This document shows, piece after piece, positions 34,693 through 44,362 of a stretch of DNA of 64,000 nucleotides. The notes below the pieces were generated by a model. It saw only the letters and a program-made list of their open reading frames with translations. It was not told where the DNA came from and did not search any database. This stretch comes from Prosthecochloris sp. (GTDB lineage: Bacteria > Bacteroidota > Chlorobiia > Chlorobiales > Chlorobiaceae), in the NCBI GenBank assembly GCA_015482705.2, contig JADMLA020000019.1, forward strand, positions 29,973 through 93,972. The letters are read 5' to 3'. The position numbers and the translations under genes are program-made. Positions within the stretch are counted from its first letter, which is position 1. Every line of letters starts with the position of its first letter.

Positions 34693-35223
34693 ATGAGCAA
34701 GGAAACGGGCGTGATTGAGATACGAATCGCCGGGCTTAGCGAGGGTATATATGAGTATGACTTCACCTGCAAAGCTACGGACTTCAAACACCCTGAACTT
34801 GCAGAGCCCGGGTTCTGCAATGCAATCGATGTCAAAGTAGTTGCAAACAAAACCGATAATGATATCATTGTCGATATTGTAACGAAAACCGTTGCGGAAC
34901 TAACCTGCGACATCTGCCTTGCACCATTAAAAAAAGAAGTGGCCGGAATATACAGAGTATTCTTTGTTTTCGATGAACCCGGCAGCAATACGGAGGGTTT
35001 CGATGAAAATTACCGGATACTCGACAGGAACGCATCCAGTGTGGATCTTACTGAAGACGTTCGGGAAACCCTGCTTCTTTCGAAGCCGCTGAAGGTTGTC
35101 TGTGAAGATAATCCCAAATGCTCGGTATATCATGATGGTGCACCAGGTAGTCCTGAAGATGAGCCGGAAGAAGAAAGCCCGTGGCAGGAATCGTTGAAAA
35201 AACTAAAGAAAAAATATCACTAA
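34693..35223 (+). CDS. DUF177 (YceD-type) protein
   Basis: 176-residue DUF177 protein, found beside rpmF in many bacteria and plastids and linked in plants and E. coli to 23S rRNA accumulation. The N-terminal half is poorly conserved; ELTCDICLAPLKKEVAG at about 77-93 is the family core with a CxxC pair, and a further Cys pair (CEDNPKCSVY) lies near the C-terminus. The C-terminal tail is acidic then basic. First gene of the rpmF-plsX-fab cluster. Confidence 0.85.
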   Translation: MSKETGVIEIRIAGLSEGIYEYDFTCKATDFKHPELAEPGFCNAIDVKVVANKTDNDIIVDIVTKTVAELTCDICLAPLKKEVAGIYRVFFVFDEPGSNTEGFDENYRILDRNASSVDLTEDVRETLLLSKPLKVVCEDNPKCSVYHDGAPGSPEDEPEEESPWQESLKKLKKKYH

Positions 35224-35250
35224 GAATTTTCGTACTAAAAATTTACAGTT

Positions 35251-35442
35251 ATGGCGACACCTAAATCGAAAGTATCAAAGTCAAGACGGGATAAAAGACG
35301 CGCTCAGTTTACCGCTCGCAGTAAAGCTGCAGAAACTGTAGTTTGCCCGAATTGCGGTGAACCAACACTTCCTCACCGTGCCTGCCGTCACTGTGGCCAT
35401 TACCGTGGCAGAGCGGTAACAAAAAAATCTTCGAACAGCTGA
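35251..35442 (+). CDS. rpmF: 50S ribosomal protein L32
   Basis: 63 residues. Starts ATPKSKVSKSRRDKRRAQF, basic, then a zinc-ribbon CPNCGEPTLPHRACRHCG, the zinc-binding (C+) form of L32. 27 bases after the DUF177 gene and 23 before plsX, in the order found across bacteria. Confidence 0.96.
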   Translation: MATPKSKVSKSRRDKRRAQFTARSKAAETVVCPNCGEPTLPHRACRHCGHYRGRAVTKKSSNS

Positions 35443-35465
35443 ACAAAACATAACCGAACTCCAAG

Positions 35466-36491
35466 ATGTTGACAATTGCCGTTGACGCAATGGGTGGAGA
35501 TAACGCTCCGGAATGCGTTGTAGAAGGAACGATACAGACTCTTCTGGAAGCGGGGAACAGGTTGGAAGTTTTGTTGATCGGTCAGAAAGAAAAGGTTGAA
35601 CCTCTGCTCGATCAGTATGAAACAAAGCATCTCAACCTGCGGTTTATGCATGCCCCCGAAGTGATCACAATGAATGATGTTCCTGCCATTGCCGTCAAAA
35701 CCAAGCAGAATTCATCTCTTGTCAGGGGTTTGATGCTATGCAAGCAGAAAAAAGCCGACGGGTTTGTCAGCGCAGGTAATACCGGGGCTCTCATGGCCGC
35801 ATCCCTGTTTATTCTCGGACGTATCCCCGGTGTCCTTCGACCTACTATCGCAGCCTATTTTCCACGGCTCGCTCCCGGCCTGACCAATGTTGTCGATGTC
35901 GGCGCGAATGTTGACTGCAAAGCCGAACATCTCGTTCAGTTTGCTGAAATGTTGACCATTTATCAGCGTGATGCAGCCGGTATGGAAAAGCCTGCCACCG
36001 GCCTTTTGAATATTGGCGAAGAGGAAAACAAGGGTCCGGATCTTCTGAAACAGACCTATAACCTTCTCAAGGAAGCTGACAAAAAAAACAGGATCAACTT
36101 CATTGGCAATATAGAAGGCAATGACATTCTCTCGTCCAAGGCTTCCGTAATTGTCTGTGACGGCCTTGTCGGCAACACCCTCTTGAAATTCGGTGAAAGC
36201 ATCCCTCATTTTCTAAGTTCCATATTCAAACCCTCTATCGAAAAACTGGTTACATCCGGCCAACTCGATCTGAAAGCGGCCGAACATGTCGGTACAGCGT
36301 TCAAAGCCATGTTCCAGCCGTTCGATGTTGAAAAGTTCGGCGGAGTACCGTTCCTCGGAGTCGATGGGATTTCCATTGTAGGCCATGGACGTTCCTCGGC
36401 AATAGCAATCATGAACATGATCTTTATGGCCGAGCACATGATCGACAAAAAGGTAAATCAGCATATTGCCGAAGCTCTGGCGGAAAAGTGA
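35466..36491 (+). CDS. plsX: Phosphate acyltransferase PlsX
   Basis: 341 residues. Makes acyl-phosphate from acyl-ACP for phospholipid synthesis. N-terminal TIAVDAMGGDNAPE is diagnostic, followed by GNTGALMAASLFILGRI and VVDVGANVDCKAEHLVQFA, then GDGLVGN-like CDGLVGNTLLKFGES. Within the fab operon, 67 bases before fabH. Confidence 0.95.
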   Translation: MLTIAVDAMGGDNAPECVVEGTIQTLLEAGNRLEVLLIGQKEKVEPLLDQYETKHLNLRFMHAPEVITMNDVPAIAVKTKQNSSLVRGLMLCKQKKADGFVSAGNTGALMAASLFILGRIPGVLRPTIAAYFPRLAPGLTNVVDVGANVDCKAEHLVQFAEMLTIYQRDAAGMEKPATGLLNIGEEENKGPDLLKQTYNLLKEADKKNRINFIGNIEGNDILSSKASVIVCDGLVGNTLLKFGESIPHFLSSIFKPSIEKLVTSGQLDLKAAEHVGTAFKAMFQPFDVEKFGGVPFLGVDGISIVGHGRSSAIAIMNMIFMAEHMIDKKVNQHIAEALAEK

Positions 36492-36558
36492 CCTGCATCC
36501 GGTAGAGAAACACGACAACCTGCATAATCAGGAAGACTTCCTTTAGATTCTAACGTCA

Positions 36559-37551
36559 ATGTATATGAAAGCAGTAATTAGCGCGACCGCAAAATATCTT
36601 CCTGAAAGTGTATTAAGCAACCATGACCTCGAGCAGATACTAGACACCAGTGATGAGTGGATTCGTACCCGAACAGGCATACGGGAGCGACGAATTCTGA
36701 AAGATCCTGATAAGGCTACGTCGTTCATGTGCAGCGAAGTCGCGTTACAACTCCTCGAAAAAAGGGGTATTTCAGCCGATGAAATCGACCTGATCATTGT
36801 AGCGACCATGACTCCCGATATGATATTTCCCTCGACGGCATGCCTCGTCCAGAAAAATATCGGCGCATCGAATGCCTGGGCATTCGACCTTTCAGGTGCT
36901 TGCTCCGGCTTCATCTACGCCCTCAACACAGGCGCACAGTTTGTAAAAGCGGGAACACATAAAAAAGTTCTGGTTATCGGTGGAGAAAAAATGTCCGCGG
37001 TCATGGACTACACAGACCGAACGACCTGTGTTCTTTTCGGTGATGGAGCTGCTGGAGTCTTGATCGAACCGGGAACTGATGAAAACTATGGCTTGCTTGA
37101 TTCCAGGCTCTATTCTGACGGCAGAGGAAGTGCCAACCTCTGTATGCCTGGCGGAGGAAGCCTCAATCCGACAACACATGAAACCGTAGACCAGAAACTC
37201 CATTATTTACAACAGGACGGGCGACAGGTATTCAAATCCGCAGTTGTTGCAATGGCAGATGTTGCTACGGAACTCATGACCCGCAACAGTCTCACCTCTC
37301 GGGACATAGATTACCTTATACCGCACCAGGCGAATAACAGAATCATTCAGGCAACTGCAGAACGCATGGGCATTGACCTGGAACAGGTATCGGTCAACAT
37401 CGATCGTTACGGCAACACTTCAGCGGCAACAATACCGATCTGTATCGCAGAACTCCATGAGGAAGGCAAGCTCCAGAGAGGAAGCAATCTTATCCTTGTC
37501 AGCTTCGGCGCAGGATATACGTGGGGCGGCATTTACATCAAATGGTCATAA
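36559..37551 (+). CDS. fabH: 3-oxoacyl-ACP synthase III (FabH)
   Basis: 330 residues; ATG at 36559 or 36565. Starts fatty-acid elongation by condensing acetyl-CoA with malonyl-ACP. Catalytic Cys lies in LSGACSGFIYAL (about 113), His in IPHQANNRI (about 255) and Asn in NIDRYGNTSAA (about 285). Upstream GTRTGIRERR is the CoA-binding start. Followed after 84 bases by fabD. Confidence 0.95.
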   Translation: MYMKAVISATAKYLPESVLSNHDLEQILDTSDEWIRTRTGIRERRILKDPDKATSFMCSEVALQLLEKRGISADEIDLIIVATMTPDMIFPSTACLVQKNIGASNAWAFDLSGACSGFIYALNTGAQFVKAGTHKKVLVIGGEKMSAVMDYTDRTTCVLFGDGAAGVLIEPGTDENYGLLDSRLYSDGRGSANLCMPGGGSLNPTTHETVDQKLHYLQQDGRQVFKSAVVAMADVATELMTRNSLTSRDIDYLIPHQANNRIIQATAERMGIDLEQVSVNIDRYGNTSAATIPICIAELHEEGKLQRGSNLILVSFGAGYTWGGIYIKWS

Positions 37552-37635
37552 ACCCAGGCTTGCATTGTCTCGCTTGTTTTATCCGATAGACGATATACCT
37601 TGTCAACACATTATTTGTAACTGAGAACACGTTTC

Positions 37636-38562
37636 ATGAAAGCATTTGTATTTCCGGGCCAGGGCTCGCAGTATTGCGGTATGGCCAAAGATATTTACCG
37701 GCAGTATCCCGAAGCCCATAGTCTGATGGAGCGGGCAAATGAAATTCTCGGCTACTCGATCACCGACATCATGTTCAACGGCAGTGAGGAGGTTCTTCGC
37801 GAAACACGCTACACTCAGCCAGCGATCTTTCTTCACAGCATCTGTGTCGCCAAGCTTCTCGGTGATACAGACGCCCTAATGACGGCAGGTCACAGCCTTG
37901 GAGAATACACTGCCTTGTGCTTCGCCGGTGCGATGAGTTTTGAAGACACCCTTCGGATTGTCTCAAAGCGGGGAGAACTCATGCAAAACGCAGGAACACT
38001 GAATCCCGGAACCATGGCGGCAATCATCGGCATGAGCAACGATGCGTTTGAGGATCTTCTTGTCGAGGTCCGGTCATCAGGCGTCGTTCAAGCCGCAAAT
38101 TTCAATTCTCCAGGGCAGATAGTGATTTCCGGAGAGATCGGTGCCGTAAGAAAAGCTGTCGAACTCGCCCCGGCAATGGGAGCCAGAATGGCTAAAGAGC
38201 TTGTTGTTTCAGGGGCGTTCCACTCTCCTCTCATGAAACCCGCTGAAGAGGAGCTGAAAGCGTCTCTCGACAAAATCACCATTAACGATGCCAGCATCCC
38301 CGTCTGCATGAATGTCGTTGCAAAACCGATCACAACGGCTGAAGAGGTACGCAAAAACCTCGTACTACAACTGACAAGCTCTGTTCGATGGGCCCAATCA
38401 GTCGAGACAATGGTTGCAGGGGGAGTAACGTCGTTTATCGAAATCGGCCCGCAAAAAGTCCTTCAGGGCCTGGTGAAAAGAATCGACCGGTCAGTCACCA
38501 TCAGTGGCATTGATAACGCGAATCAGGTAGCACAATGCCTCGCAACGAAGGAAGAACAGTAA
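37636..38562 (+). CDS. fabD: Malonyl-CoA:ACP transacylase
   Basis: 308 residues. Catalytic Ser is in GHSLGEYTAL (about residue 90), Arg near RGELMQNAG and His in SGAFHSPLM (about 198). FPGQGSQYCGMAKD starts the protein. The stop TAATG overlaps the ATG of fabG by one base. Confidence 0.95.
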   Translation: MKAFVFPGQGSQYCGMAKDIYRQYPEAHSLMERANEILGYSITDIMFNGSEEVLRETRYTQPAIFLHSICVAKLLGDTDALMTAGHSLGEYTALCFAGAMSFEDTLRIVSKRGELMQNAGTLNPGTMAAIIGMSNDAFEDLLVEVRSSGVVQAANFNSPGQIVISGEIGAVRKAVELAPAMGARMAKELVVSGAFHSPLMKPAEEELKASLDKITINDASIPVCMNVVAKPITTAEEVRKNLVLQLTSSVRWAQSVETMVAGGVTSFIEIGPQKVLQGLVKRIDRSVTISGIDNANQVAQCLATKEEQ

Positions 38563-39329
38563 TGAAAAGACACAAACAACCGGATAAAACTATGTTTGAA
38601 GGAAAAAACGCCGTTATCACAGGAGCGGCAAGAGGTATCGGTCAGGCAATAGCTTTGGACCTTGCAACAAAAGGAGCGAATATCATCATCTGTGACCTGC
38701 AGAAGGAATGGCTCGAAGAAACAACCGCCGCTGTTAAAAAAACCGGCAGAAAAGTCAGCTGTAAAGAACTCGACGTCACCAACCACGATACCACACAATC
38801 GGTGTTCCAGGAAATTGCAGCCGAATGTGGAACAATCGACATCCTCGTCAACAATGCAGGCATAACCCGTGACGGTTTGCTTATGCGTATGAGCGAAGCA
38901 GACTGGGATGCCGTGCTTGCGGTAAATCTGAAAGGAACCTTCAACTGCACCAAAGCCGTTAGCCGAACCATGATGAAACAGCGCTCTGGCGCAATCGTCA
39001 ACATTGCCTCGATTATCGGTATTGCCGGTAATGTGGGGCAGGCAAACTACAGCGCCTCGAAAGCTGGTGTCATTGCATTTACAAAGTCGGTAGCAAAAGA
39101 ACTCGCCTCGAGAAATATCAGGGTCAATGCCGTCGCACCGGGATTTATCACATCAAAAATGACCGATGCACTTTCTGAAGACGTTCGAGAAAGCATGCTC
39201 AACGCCATTCCGCTGAAACAGTTCGGGACCCAAGAGCAGGTTGCCGGGGTAGTGTCGTTTCTTGCAAGCGATCAAGCCGGCTATATTACGGGTGAGGTTG
39301 TAAACATCAGTGGTGGCATGGTCATGTAA
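38562..39329 (+). CDS. fabG: 3-oxoacyl-ACP reductase
   Basis: 255 residues from the ATG at 38562, with AAGGAAG upstream; the open frame begins inside fabD. NADPH motif TGAARGIGQAI, active-site Ser in NIASIIGIAGNVGQ and YSASKAG Tyr/Lys pair. Reduces the 3-oxoacyl-ACP in each elongation cycle. About 10 residues precede the usual start, so a later ATG (38592, MFEGKN) is possible. Confidence 0.95.
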   Translation: MKRHKQPDKTMFEGKNAVITGAARGIGQAIALDLATKGANIIICDLQKEWLEETTAAVKKTGRKVSCKELDVTNHDTTQSVFQEIAAECGTIDILVNNAGITRDGLLMRMSEADWDAVLAVNLKGTFNCTKAVSRTMMKQRSGAIVNIASIIGIAGNVGQANYSASKAGVIAFTKSVAKELASRNIRVNAVAPGFITSKMTDALSEDVRESMLNAIPLKQFGTQEQVAGVVSFLASDQAGYITGEVVNISGGMVM

Positions 39330-39426
39330 TTTGGCAGAGGTCACTCTGATTTGTATATTGCCGAACGTTTTTTTACTTGTTTAAATGAAAACGAATAATT
39401 CCAAAACCTAATCTGGAGAGGATACA

Positions 39427-39660
39427 ATGAGTGCGGAAATCAAAGACAAAGTTTACGATATTATCGTAAGCAAAATGGGTGTCAACAAAGATCAGATCAA
39501 ACCTGAATCAAAATTTGCCGATGACCTCGGAGCTGATTCACTCGATACAGTAGAGCTGATCATGGAACTCGAGAATGAATTTGACATTCAGATTCCTGAT
39601 GAAGATGCGGAAAAAATCAGTACCGTACAGCAGGCGATCGATTACATCCTCAAAAAATGA
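39427..39660 (+). CDS. acpP: Acyl carrier protein
   Basis: 77 residues, acidic. The phosphopantetheine Ser is in LGADSLDTVELIME (about 37). Ribosome site GGAGAGG directly precedes the ATG. Carries the growing acyl chains; lies between fabG and fabF as in most bacteria, with its own 97-base upstream gap, enough for a separate promoter. Confidence 0.97.
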   Translation: MSAEIKDKVYDIIVSKMGVNKDQIKPESKFADDLGADSLDTVELIMELENEFDIQIPDEDAEKISTVQQAIDYILKK

Positions 39661-39708
39661 CATTCCCTGCTGCAACGGAATTTACAGATTTAACATTAAA
39701 GAATTGAA

Positions 39709-40953
39709 ATGGGTCAGGAACGCAAACGTATTGTCGTAACAGGTGTCGGAGTAGTAACCCCCCTTGGTTTTTCAACAAAAGAACTATGGGAGTCCCTGTA
39801 TCAGGGCAAAAGCGCTGCTGCACCCATAAGCTATTTTGACACGACAGGCTTTTCAACCCGTTTCGCCTGTGAGCTTAAAGGGTTTAACGCCGAGGATTAT
39901 ATGGATTCGAAATCCGCCTCGAGGATGGACCCTTTCAGCCAATATGCCGTTGTAGCTGCAGAGCAGGCCCTGAAAGATTCAGGGCTTGACCTTTCGGCCG
40001 TAGATCTTGCAAGAATCGGTGTTGTTCACGGTTCAGGAACCGGAGGAATGACGATCCATGACAAGCAGATGCGTGCCTTTCTCGACCGGGGCCCCCGCAG
40101 GATCAGTCCTTTCTTCATACCGATGCTCATACCTGACATTGCGGCAGGACAGATCTCGATGAGAAACAAACTGATGGGTCCGAACTACGCAACCGCTTCA
40201 GCGTGTGCGACATCACTGCATGCAATCATCGATGCATGGATGCTCTTACAGCTCGATATGGCGGACTACATGGTTTGTGGTGGTTCGGAAGCCGCCATCA
40301 CTCCAATGAGCGTCGGTGGATTCAACGCTGCTAAAGCGCTCTCGACATTTAACGAAATTCCTGAAAAAGCATCCCGTCCATACGATAAAAACCGTGATGG
40401 TTTTGTCATGGGGGAAGGTGCTGGATCACTGATCCTCGAAACCCTTGAATCAGCCCAGGCTCGCGGGGCGAAAATTTATGGCGAAATTGCCGGTGTTGGT
40501 GCCTCGGCAGATGCACATCATCTTACAGCTCCACACCCCGAGGGTGCTGGTGCGTTGAATGCTATGAACGGAGCTCTCGATAAAGCAGGCATCACGTCAG
40601 ATGCAATCGATTATGTCAATACCCACGGTACGGCAACGCCACGTGGCGATATTGCCGAACTCATAGCGATAAAAAAGCTCTTCGGTGAACATGCATACAA
40701 GCTCGCCATCAGCTCCACGAAATCGATGATGGGCCATTTGCTTGGAGCTGCAGGTGTTGTAGAATCCATTGTCTGCCTTCTGGCCATGGAACATCAGATT
40801 GTACCGCCAACGATCAATATAGAAAATCTCGATCCTGACGTTGACCTAGATGTCACCCCGAACACCCCGAAAGAACGCAAAATCGAATACGTTCTCAACA
40901 ATGGCTTCGGTTTTGGAGGACACAACGCAACATTGATTTTCAGAAAAATTTAG
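39709..40953 (+). CDS. fabF: 3-oxoacyl-ACP synthase II (FabF)
   Basis: 414 residues. Catalytic Cys in TASACATSLHA (about 165), His in NTHGTATPRGD (about 305) and His in SMMGHLLGAAG (about 343). N-terminal RIVVTGVGVVTPLG and C-terminal NNGFGFGGHNATLIF are typical. Elongation enzyme that acts after FabH; 48 bases after acpP. Confidence 0.96.
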   Translation: MGQERKRIVVTGVGVVTPLGFSTKELWESLYQGKSAAAPISYFDTTGFSTRFACELKGFNAEDYMDSKSASRMDPFSQYAVVAAEQALKDSGLDLSAVDLARIGVVHGSGTGGMTIHDKQMRAFLDRGPRRISPFFIPMLIPDIAAGQISMRNKLMGPNYATASACATSLHAIIDAWMLLQLDMADYMVCGGSEAAITPMSVGGFNAAKALSTFNEIPEKASRPYDKNRDGFVMGEGAGSLILETLESAQARGAKIYGEIAGVGASADAHHLTAPHPEGAGALNAMNGALDKAGITSDAIDYVNTHGTATPRGDIAELIAIKKLFGEHAYKLAISSTKSMMGHLLGAAGVVESIVCLLAMEHQIVPPTINIENLDPDVDLDVTPNTPKERKIEYVLNNGFGFGGHNATLIFRKI

Positions 40954-40977
40954 GTCTCTGCAAATCCTCTCCTGCTT

Positions 40978-41781
40978 ATGGAGAAGTTCTGGCACAAACT
41001 CGGTTCATTCACTTTTCATCGCTCTCAAAGTGATGATAAATCTCGCTCTATAAGTAACACCGATATAGGTGCTCTAACGATTCAGGCTACCACCATAGCC
41101 TGGTTCAGAAAGCTACTGGGATATTCTCCGTCCAGTTCCAAAGTGTACGTTACCGCACTTACTCACAGGTCGATTGTTCATGACCAGGCTGAACCCGAAG
41201 ATTCCAATCAGCGCCTCGAGTTTCTTGGTGATGCCGTCCTCGATCTCATCATTTCCGAGCACCTGTATACCTGCTTTCCCGACAGCGATGAAGGAAAACT
41301 GTCGAGCAACCGGGCAAAAATCGTCAATCGAAAATCACTTGCGGGTTTTGCCAGGAAAATTTCTCTCTCCGAGCACCTGCTCATCGGTGAATCCGCCGAT
41401 AAAAACAAAATACGCTCCAGCGAGTCAACCCTGGCAGATGCCTTCGAAGCTCTCATCGGTGCAATTTATCTCGATATGGGGCTTGCTGAAGCGAAGAATT
41501 TTATCCTGAGGCATGTCATCAACCATGTTGACCTGAAGAAACTCGATGCTGTCGAAAACAACTACAAAAGCCGTTTGATCGAATATACTCAGTCCCGACA
41601 ACTTTCACCACCGGTCTACACGGTTATTTCTGAAGAAGGCGCTGAACATGAAAAACTGTTCACCATCGAGGTCTCCTGTGAAGGTAAACCTTTGGGCTGG
41701 GGTAGAGCAGGCAGAAAAAAGGATGCTGAACAATCAGCAGCGAAAGAAGCCTTGACGACACTCGAAACAGACTCTTGCTGA
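40978..41781 (+). CDS. rnc: Ribonuclease III
   Basis: 267 residues. The nuclease domain has NQRLEFLGDAVLDLIISEHLY (signature, catalytic Glu/Asp), with a second acidic cluster in ADAFEALIGAIYLD; the double-stranded RNA-binding domain runs from about 190 to the end (NYKSRLIEYTQSR, GRAGRKKDAEQSAAKEAL). An N-terminal extension of about 40 residues is longer than in E. coli (226). Processes rRNA and mRNA. Follows fabF by 24 bases. Confidence 0.95.
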   Translation: MEKFWHKLGSFTFHRSQSDDKSRSISNTDIGALTIQATTIAWFRKLLGYSPSSSKVYVTALTHRSIVHDQAEPEDSNQRLEFLGDAVLDLIISEHLYTCFPDSDEGKLSSNRAKIVNRKSLAGFARKISLSEHLLIGESADKNKIRSSESTLADAFEALIGAIYLDMGLAEAKNFILRHVINHVDLKKLDAVENNYKSRLIEYTQSRQLSPPVYTVISEEGAEHEKLFTIEVSCEGKPLGWGRAGRKKDAEQSAAKEALTTLETDSC

Positions 41782-41944
41782 ATACCTTTACCGGTAAACT
41801 CTTCACTGCTTTTTTTCCGGACTGTTTAAGCATATATTGCATGTCATCAATATTCTGCCCTGACTTACACATCAAGCGTTCAATGTTACTCAGGGCTTAC
41901 AAAGAGTTCCTGTACGACCACTCTTTTCAACTTGTATCAGTGCA

Positions 41945-43408
41945 ATGAAAGAAAAACTCATTTTCGATCTTTCCCGAAAAGGGCGCCGGGGCATTCGTTT
42001 CGGTACACCCGATCTACCGTCAGAACCAGTTCAAGAGTTGATTCCCGAACGCTTTCTTCGTTCAGAACCTGCAGATCTTCCTGAACTTCCCGAAGGAGAG
42101 GTTGTTCGCCATTTCATACGTTTGTCGAACCTCAATTACCATGTTGATAAAAACATGTACCCTCTCGGCAGTTGTACAATGAAATACAACCCGAAAATCA
42201 ATGACAGCACATCCGATCTGCAAGGGTTCATATCAATGCACCCTTTACAGCCAGAACACACCGCACAGGGTTCACTAAGGCTCATGTACGAACTCAGCGA
42301 GATGCTGCGGGAAATAGCAGGTATGGCAGCGGTCACCCTCCAGCCGGCCGCTGGAGCTCATGGCGAATTAACCGGCATTTTTCTGATAAAAAAATACCAT
42401 GAATCGCTGGGCTCCAAGCGAAGTAAGCTGCTGGTCGTCGATTCCGCACACGGGACTAATCCCGCATCGGCTGCAACGGCGAATTACGAGATCGTTTCGG
42501 TTAACAGTAACCCCGAAGGCCGAACGGACATTGAAGACCTGAAGAAAAAACTCACTCCGGACGTCGCGGCTCTCATGCTCACCAATCCGAACACCCTCGG
42601 ACTTTTTGAGAACGATATTCTCACAATCGAAAAGCTGGTCCATGAAAATGGCAGTCTTTTGTATATGGACGGTGCCAATATGAACGCGTTGATGGGTATC
42701 ACCAGACCCGGGGATATGGGTTTTGACATTGTTCATTATAATCTCCACAAGACGTTTTCAGCACCTCACGGTGGAGGTGGGCCTGGAAGTGGACCGGTCG
42801 GTGTTTGCGGCAAACTCGTTCCGTTCCTGCCTGTACCGGTTATCGAAAAAACGGAAAAAAAGGGAATCACCACCTATACCATGAACACCGACAAGCCGGA
42901 CAGCATAGGAAGGATGATGAACTTCTATGGTAATTTTGCAGTTCTTGTGCGGGCCTATACCTACATCAGAATGCTTGGGGCGGAAGGTATACGCCGTGTT
43001 TCCGAAAATGCCATTATCAACGCAAACTACCTTCTTTCACGGTTACTTGAAAAGTTCGAGCTTCCCTATCCGAAACCGGTAATGCATGAGTTCTGTCTTT
43101 CAGGCGACAGGCAGAAAAAACAGCACAACGTCAGAACACTCGATATTGCCAAACGGCTTCTCGATTACGGTTTTCATGCACCAACGATCTACTTCCCGCT
43201 CATCGTGAGCGAAGCACTCATGGTTGAACCTACGGAAACCGAAACTATCGAAACACTCGATGCTTTCGCCGATGCCCTCTTGGCAATCGCCGACGAAGCT
43301 GAAAATAACCCGGAACAGGTTCTCAACGCCCCGGTAACAACACCGGTTAAACGCCTCGACGAAGCACAGGCATCGAGAAAACTCAATGTCTGCTGTCCTG
43401 GTTGTTGA
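41945..43408 (+). CDS. gcvPB: Glycine dehydrogenase (decarboxylating) subunit 2
   Basis: 487-residue PLP subunit of the two-part glycine cleavage P protein. NYHVDKNMYPLGSCTMKYNP near 60-80 and the PLP-lysine site YNLHKTFSAPHGGGGPG (about 267) are diagnostic. Its partner gcvPA, and the T and H genes, are not in this window. The C-terminus ends in a CCPGC-like cluster (NVCCPGC). Not in an obvious operon. Confidence 0.94.
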   Translation: MKEKLIFDLSRKGRRGIRFGTPDLPSEPVQELIPERFLRSEPADLPELPEGEVVRHFIRLSNLNYHVDKNMYPLGSCTMKYNPKINDSTSDLQGFISMHPLQPEHTAQGSLRLMYELSEMLREIAGMAAVTLQPAAGAHGELTGIFLIKKYHESLGSKRSKLLVVDSAHGTNPASAATANYEIVSVNSNPEGRTDIEDLKKKLTPDVAALMLTNPNTLGLFENDILTIEKLVHENGSLLYMDGANMNALMGITRPGDMGFDIVHYNLHKTFSAPHGGGGPGSGPVGVCGKLVPFLPVPVIEKTEKKGITTYTMNTDKPDSIGRMMNFYGNFAVLVRAYTYIRMLGAEGIRRVSENAIINANYLLSRLLEKFELPYPKPVMHEFCLSGDRQKKQHNVRTLDIAKRLLDYGFHAPTIYFPLIVSEALMVEPTETETIETLDAFADALLAIADEAENNPEQVLNAPVTTPVKRLDEAQASRKLNVCCPGC

Positions 43409-43757
43409 AGAGCACATAATGACTGCATAATCTCCGGTTTTCATAATCACGGACACCGATAGGGGCGAAAAATTTTTCGCCCCTAAAGAGCTATGAGACT
43501 ATCAAGCCGTCAATCCTGACTTGTCGGGATATCAAGCTATCAAGTACACATTAAAACGTATTCGATACCGACAGGAGTCGATATCGAAATCCAAACGCTT
43601 CTCGGGCAGACACACAGGTCTGCACCTACAAGAATCATTCCTTTGTATTCTTTGTACCTGTTACCCGTTTACCAATCACCCCTCTTTTAACCGAAATGTG
43701 ACTTCGGAGTATTGACAATTTCGGAATATGGGCGTATACTTTACAAACAACCGAGCC
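43409..43757. other. Intergenic region with two repeat-like hairpins
   Basis: 349 bases with no gene. A perfect palindrome AGGGGCGAAAAA/TTTTTCGCCCCT stands at 43461-43484 and a weaker GCAGAC-ACACAG-GTCTGC at 43606-43623. The rest is low in character. Confidence 0.6.
43461..43484. repeat. Perfect 24-base palindrome after gcvPB
   Basis: AGGGGCGAAAAA followed directly by its reverse complement. It may act as a terminator for gcvPB or be a member of a dispersed repeat family; no second copy was found in this window. Confidence 0.55.
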
Positions 43758-44276
43758 ATGCACTTACGCAGAACAAAAGTACTTGTCCTGAACAGTAGCT
43801 ACGAACCTCTGAGCATTTGTGATGCACAAAAAGCGATTGTGTTGCTGTTTTGCGGGAAAGCTGTCGCCGTTACCCATCATCCGGAAGAGTTTGTCTGTAC
43901 CGTATCCCGGTCATTTCCCATGCCGAGCATCGTGCGGCTAACCGTTTATGTCCGGTTACCGTATAAAAAAATCATGCTGAACAGAAAAAATATTTTCAGA
44001 AGAGACAATTTTCAGTGCCAGTACTGCGGTCGAACCGACAAACCTCTTACGATCGACCACATGGTCCCCCGATCGAAAGGAGGTGAAGATACTTGGGAAA
44101 ACCTTATTACCGCATGTAGTCCCTGCAACACAAAAAAAGGCAACCGTACCCCTCAGGAAGCGGGCATGCTTCCGATGAAGCAGCCTATTCGTCCCAGCCA
44201 TATCATGCTGATGCGCAAGTTTATCACTGCAGTATCTGAAGATTGGAAACCGTATCTTTTCATGACATCTTCCTGA
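43758..44276 (+). CDS. HNH endonuclease-type protein
   Basis: About 172 residues from the ATG at 43758 (MHLRRTKVLVLN). The HNH core is CQYCGRTDKPLTIDHMVPRS with a following NLITACSPCNTKKGNRTP, giving two CxxC zinc pairs around the DH and N-x-x-N residues. This HNH family is common as a solitary gene in many genomes and is of unknown role; not clearly a homing or restriction enzyme. The open frame begins at 43728 but adds no conserved residues. Confidence 0.85.
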   Translation: MHLRRTKVLVLNSSYEPLSICDAQKAIVLLFCGKAVAVTHHPEEFVCTVSRSFPMPSIVRLTVYVRLPYKKIMLNRKNIFRRDNFQCQYCGRTDKPLTIDHMVPRSKGGEDTWENLITACSPCNTKKGNRTPQEAGMLPMKQPIRPSHIMLMRKFITAVSEDWKPYLFMTSS

Positions 44277-44362
44277 ATAGAGAGGTTACCGCGCTTTATC
44301 CCGCAGTTGAATTGCTCGATCAGGTGAACCTATAATGGAAAAAAATCCCTGACCATTTCGTT

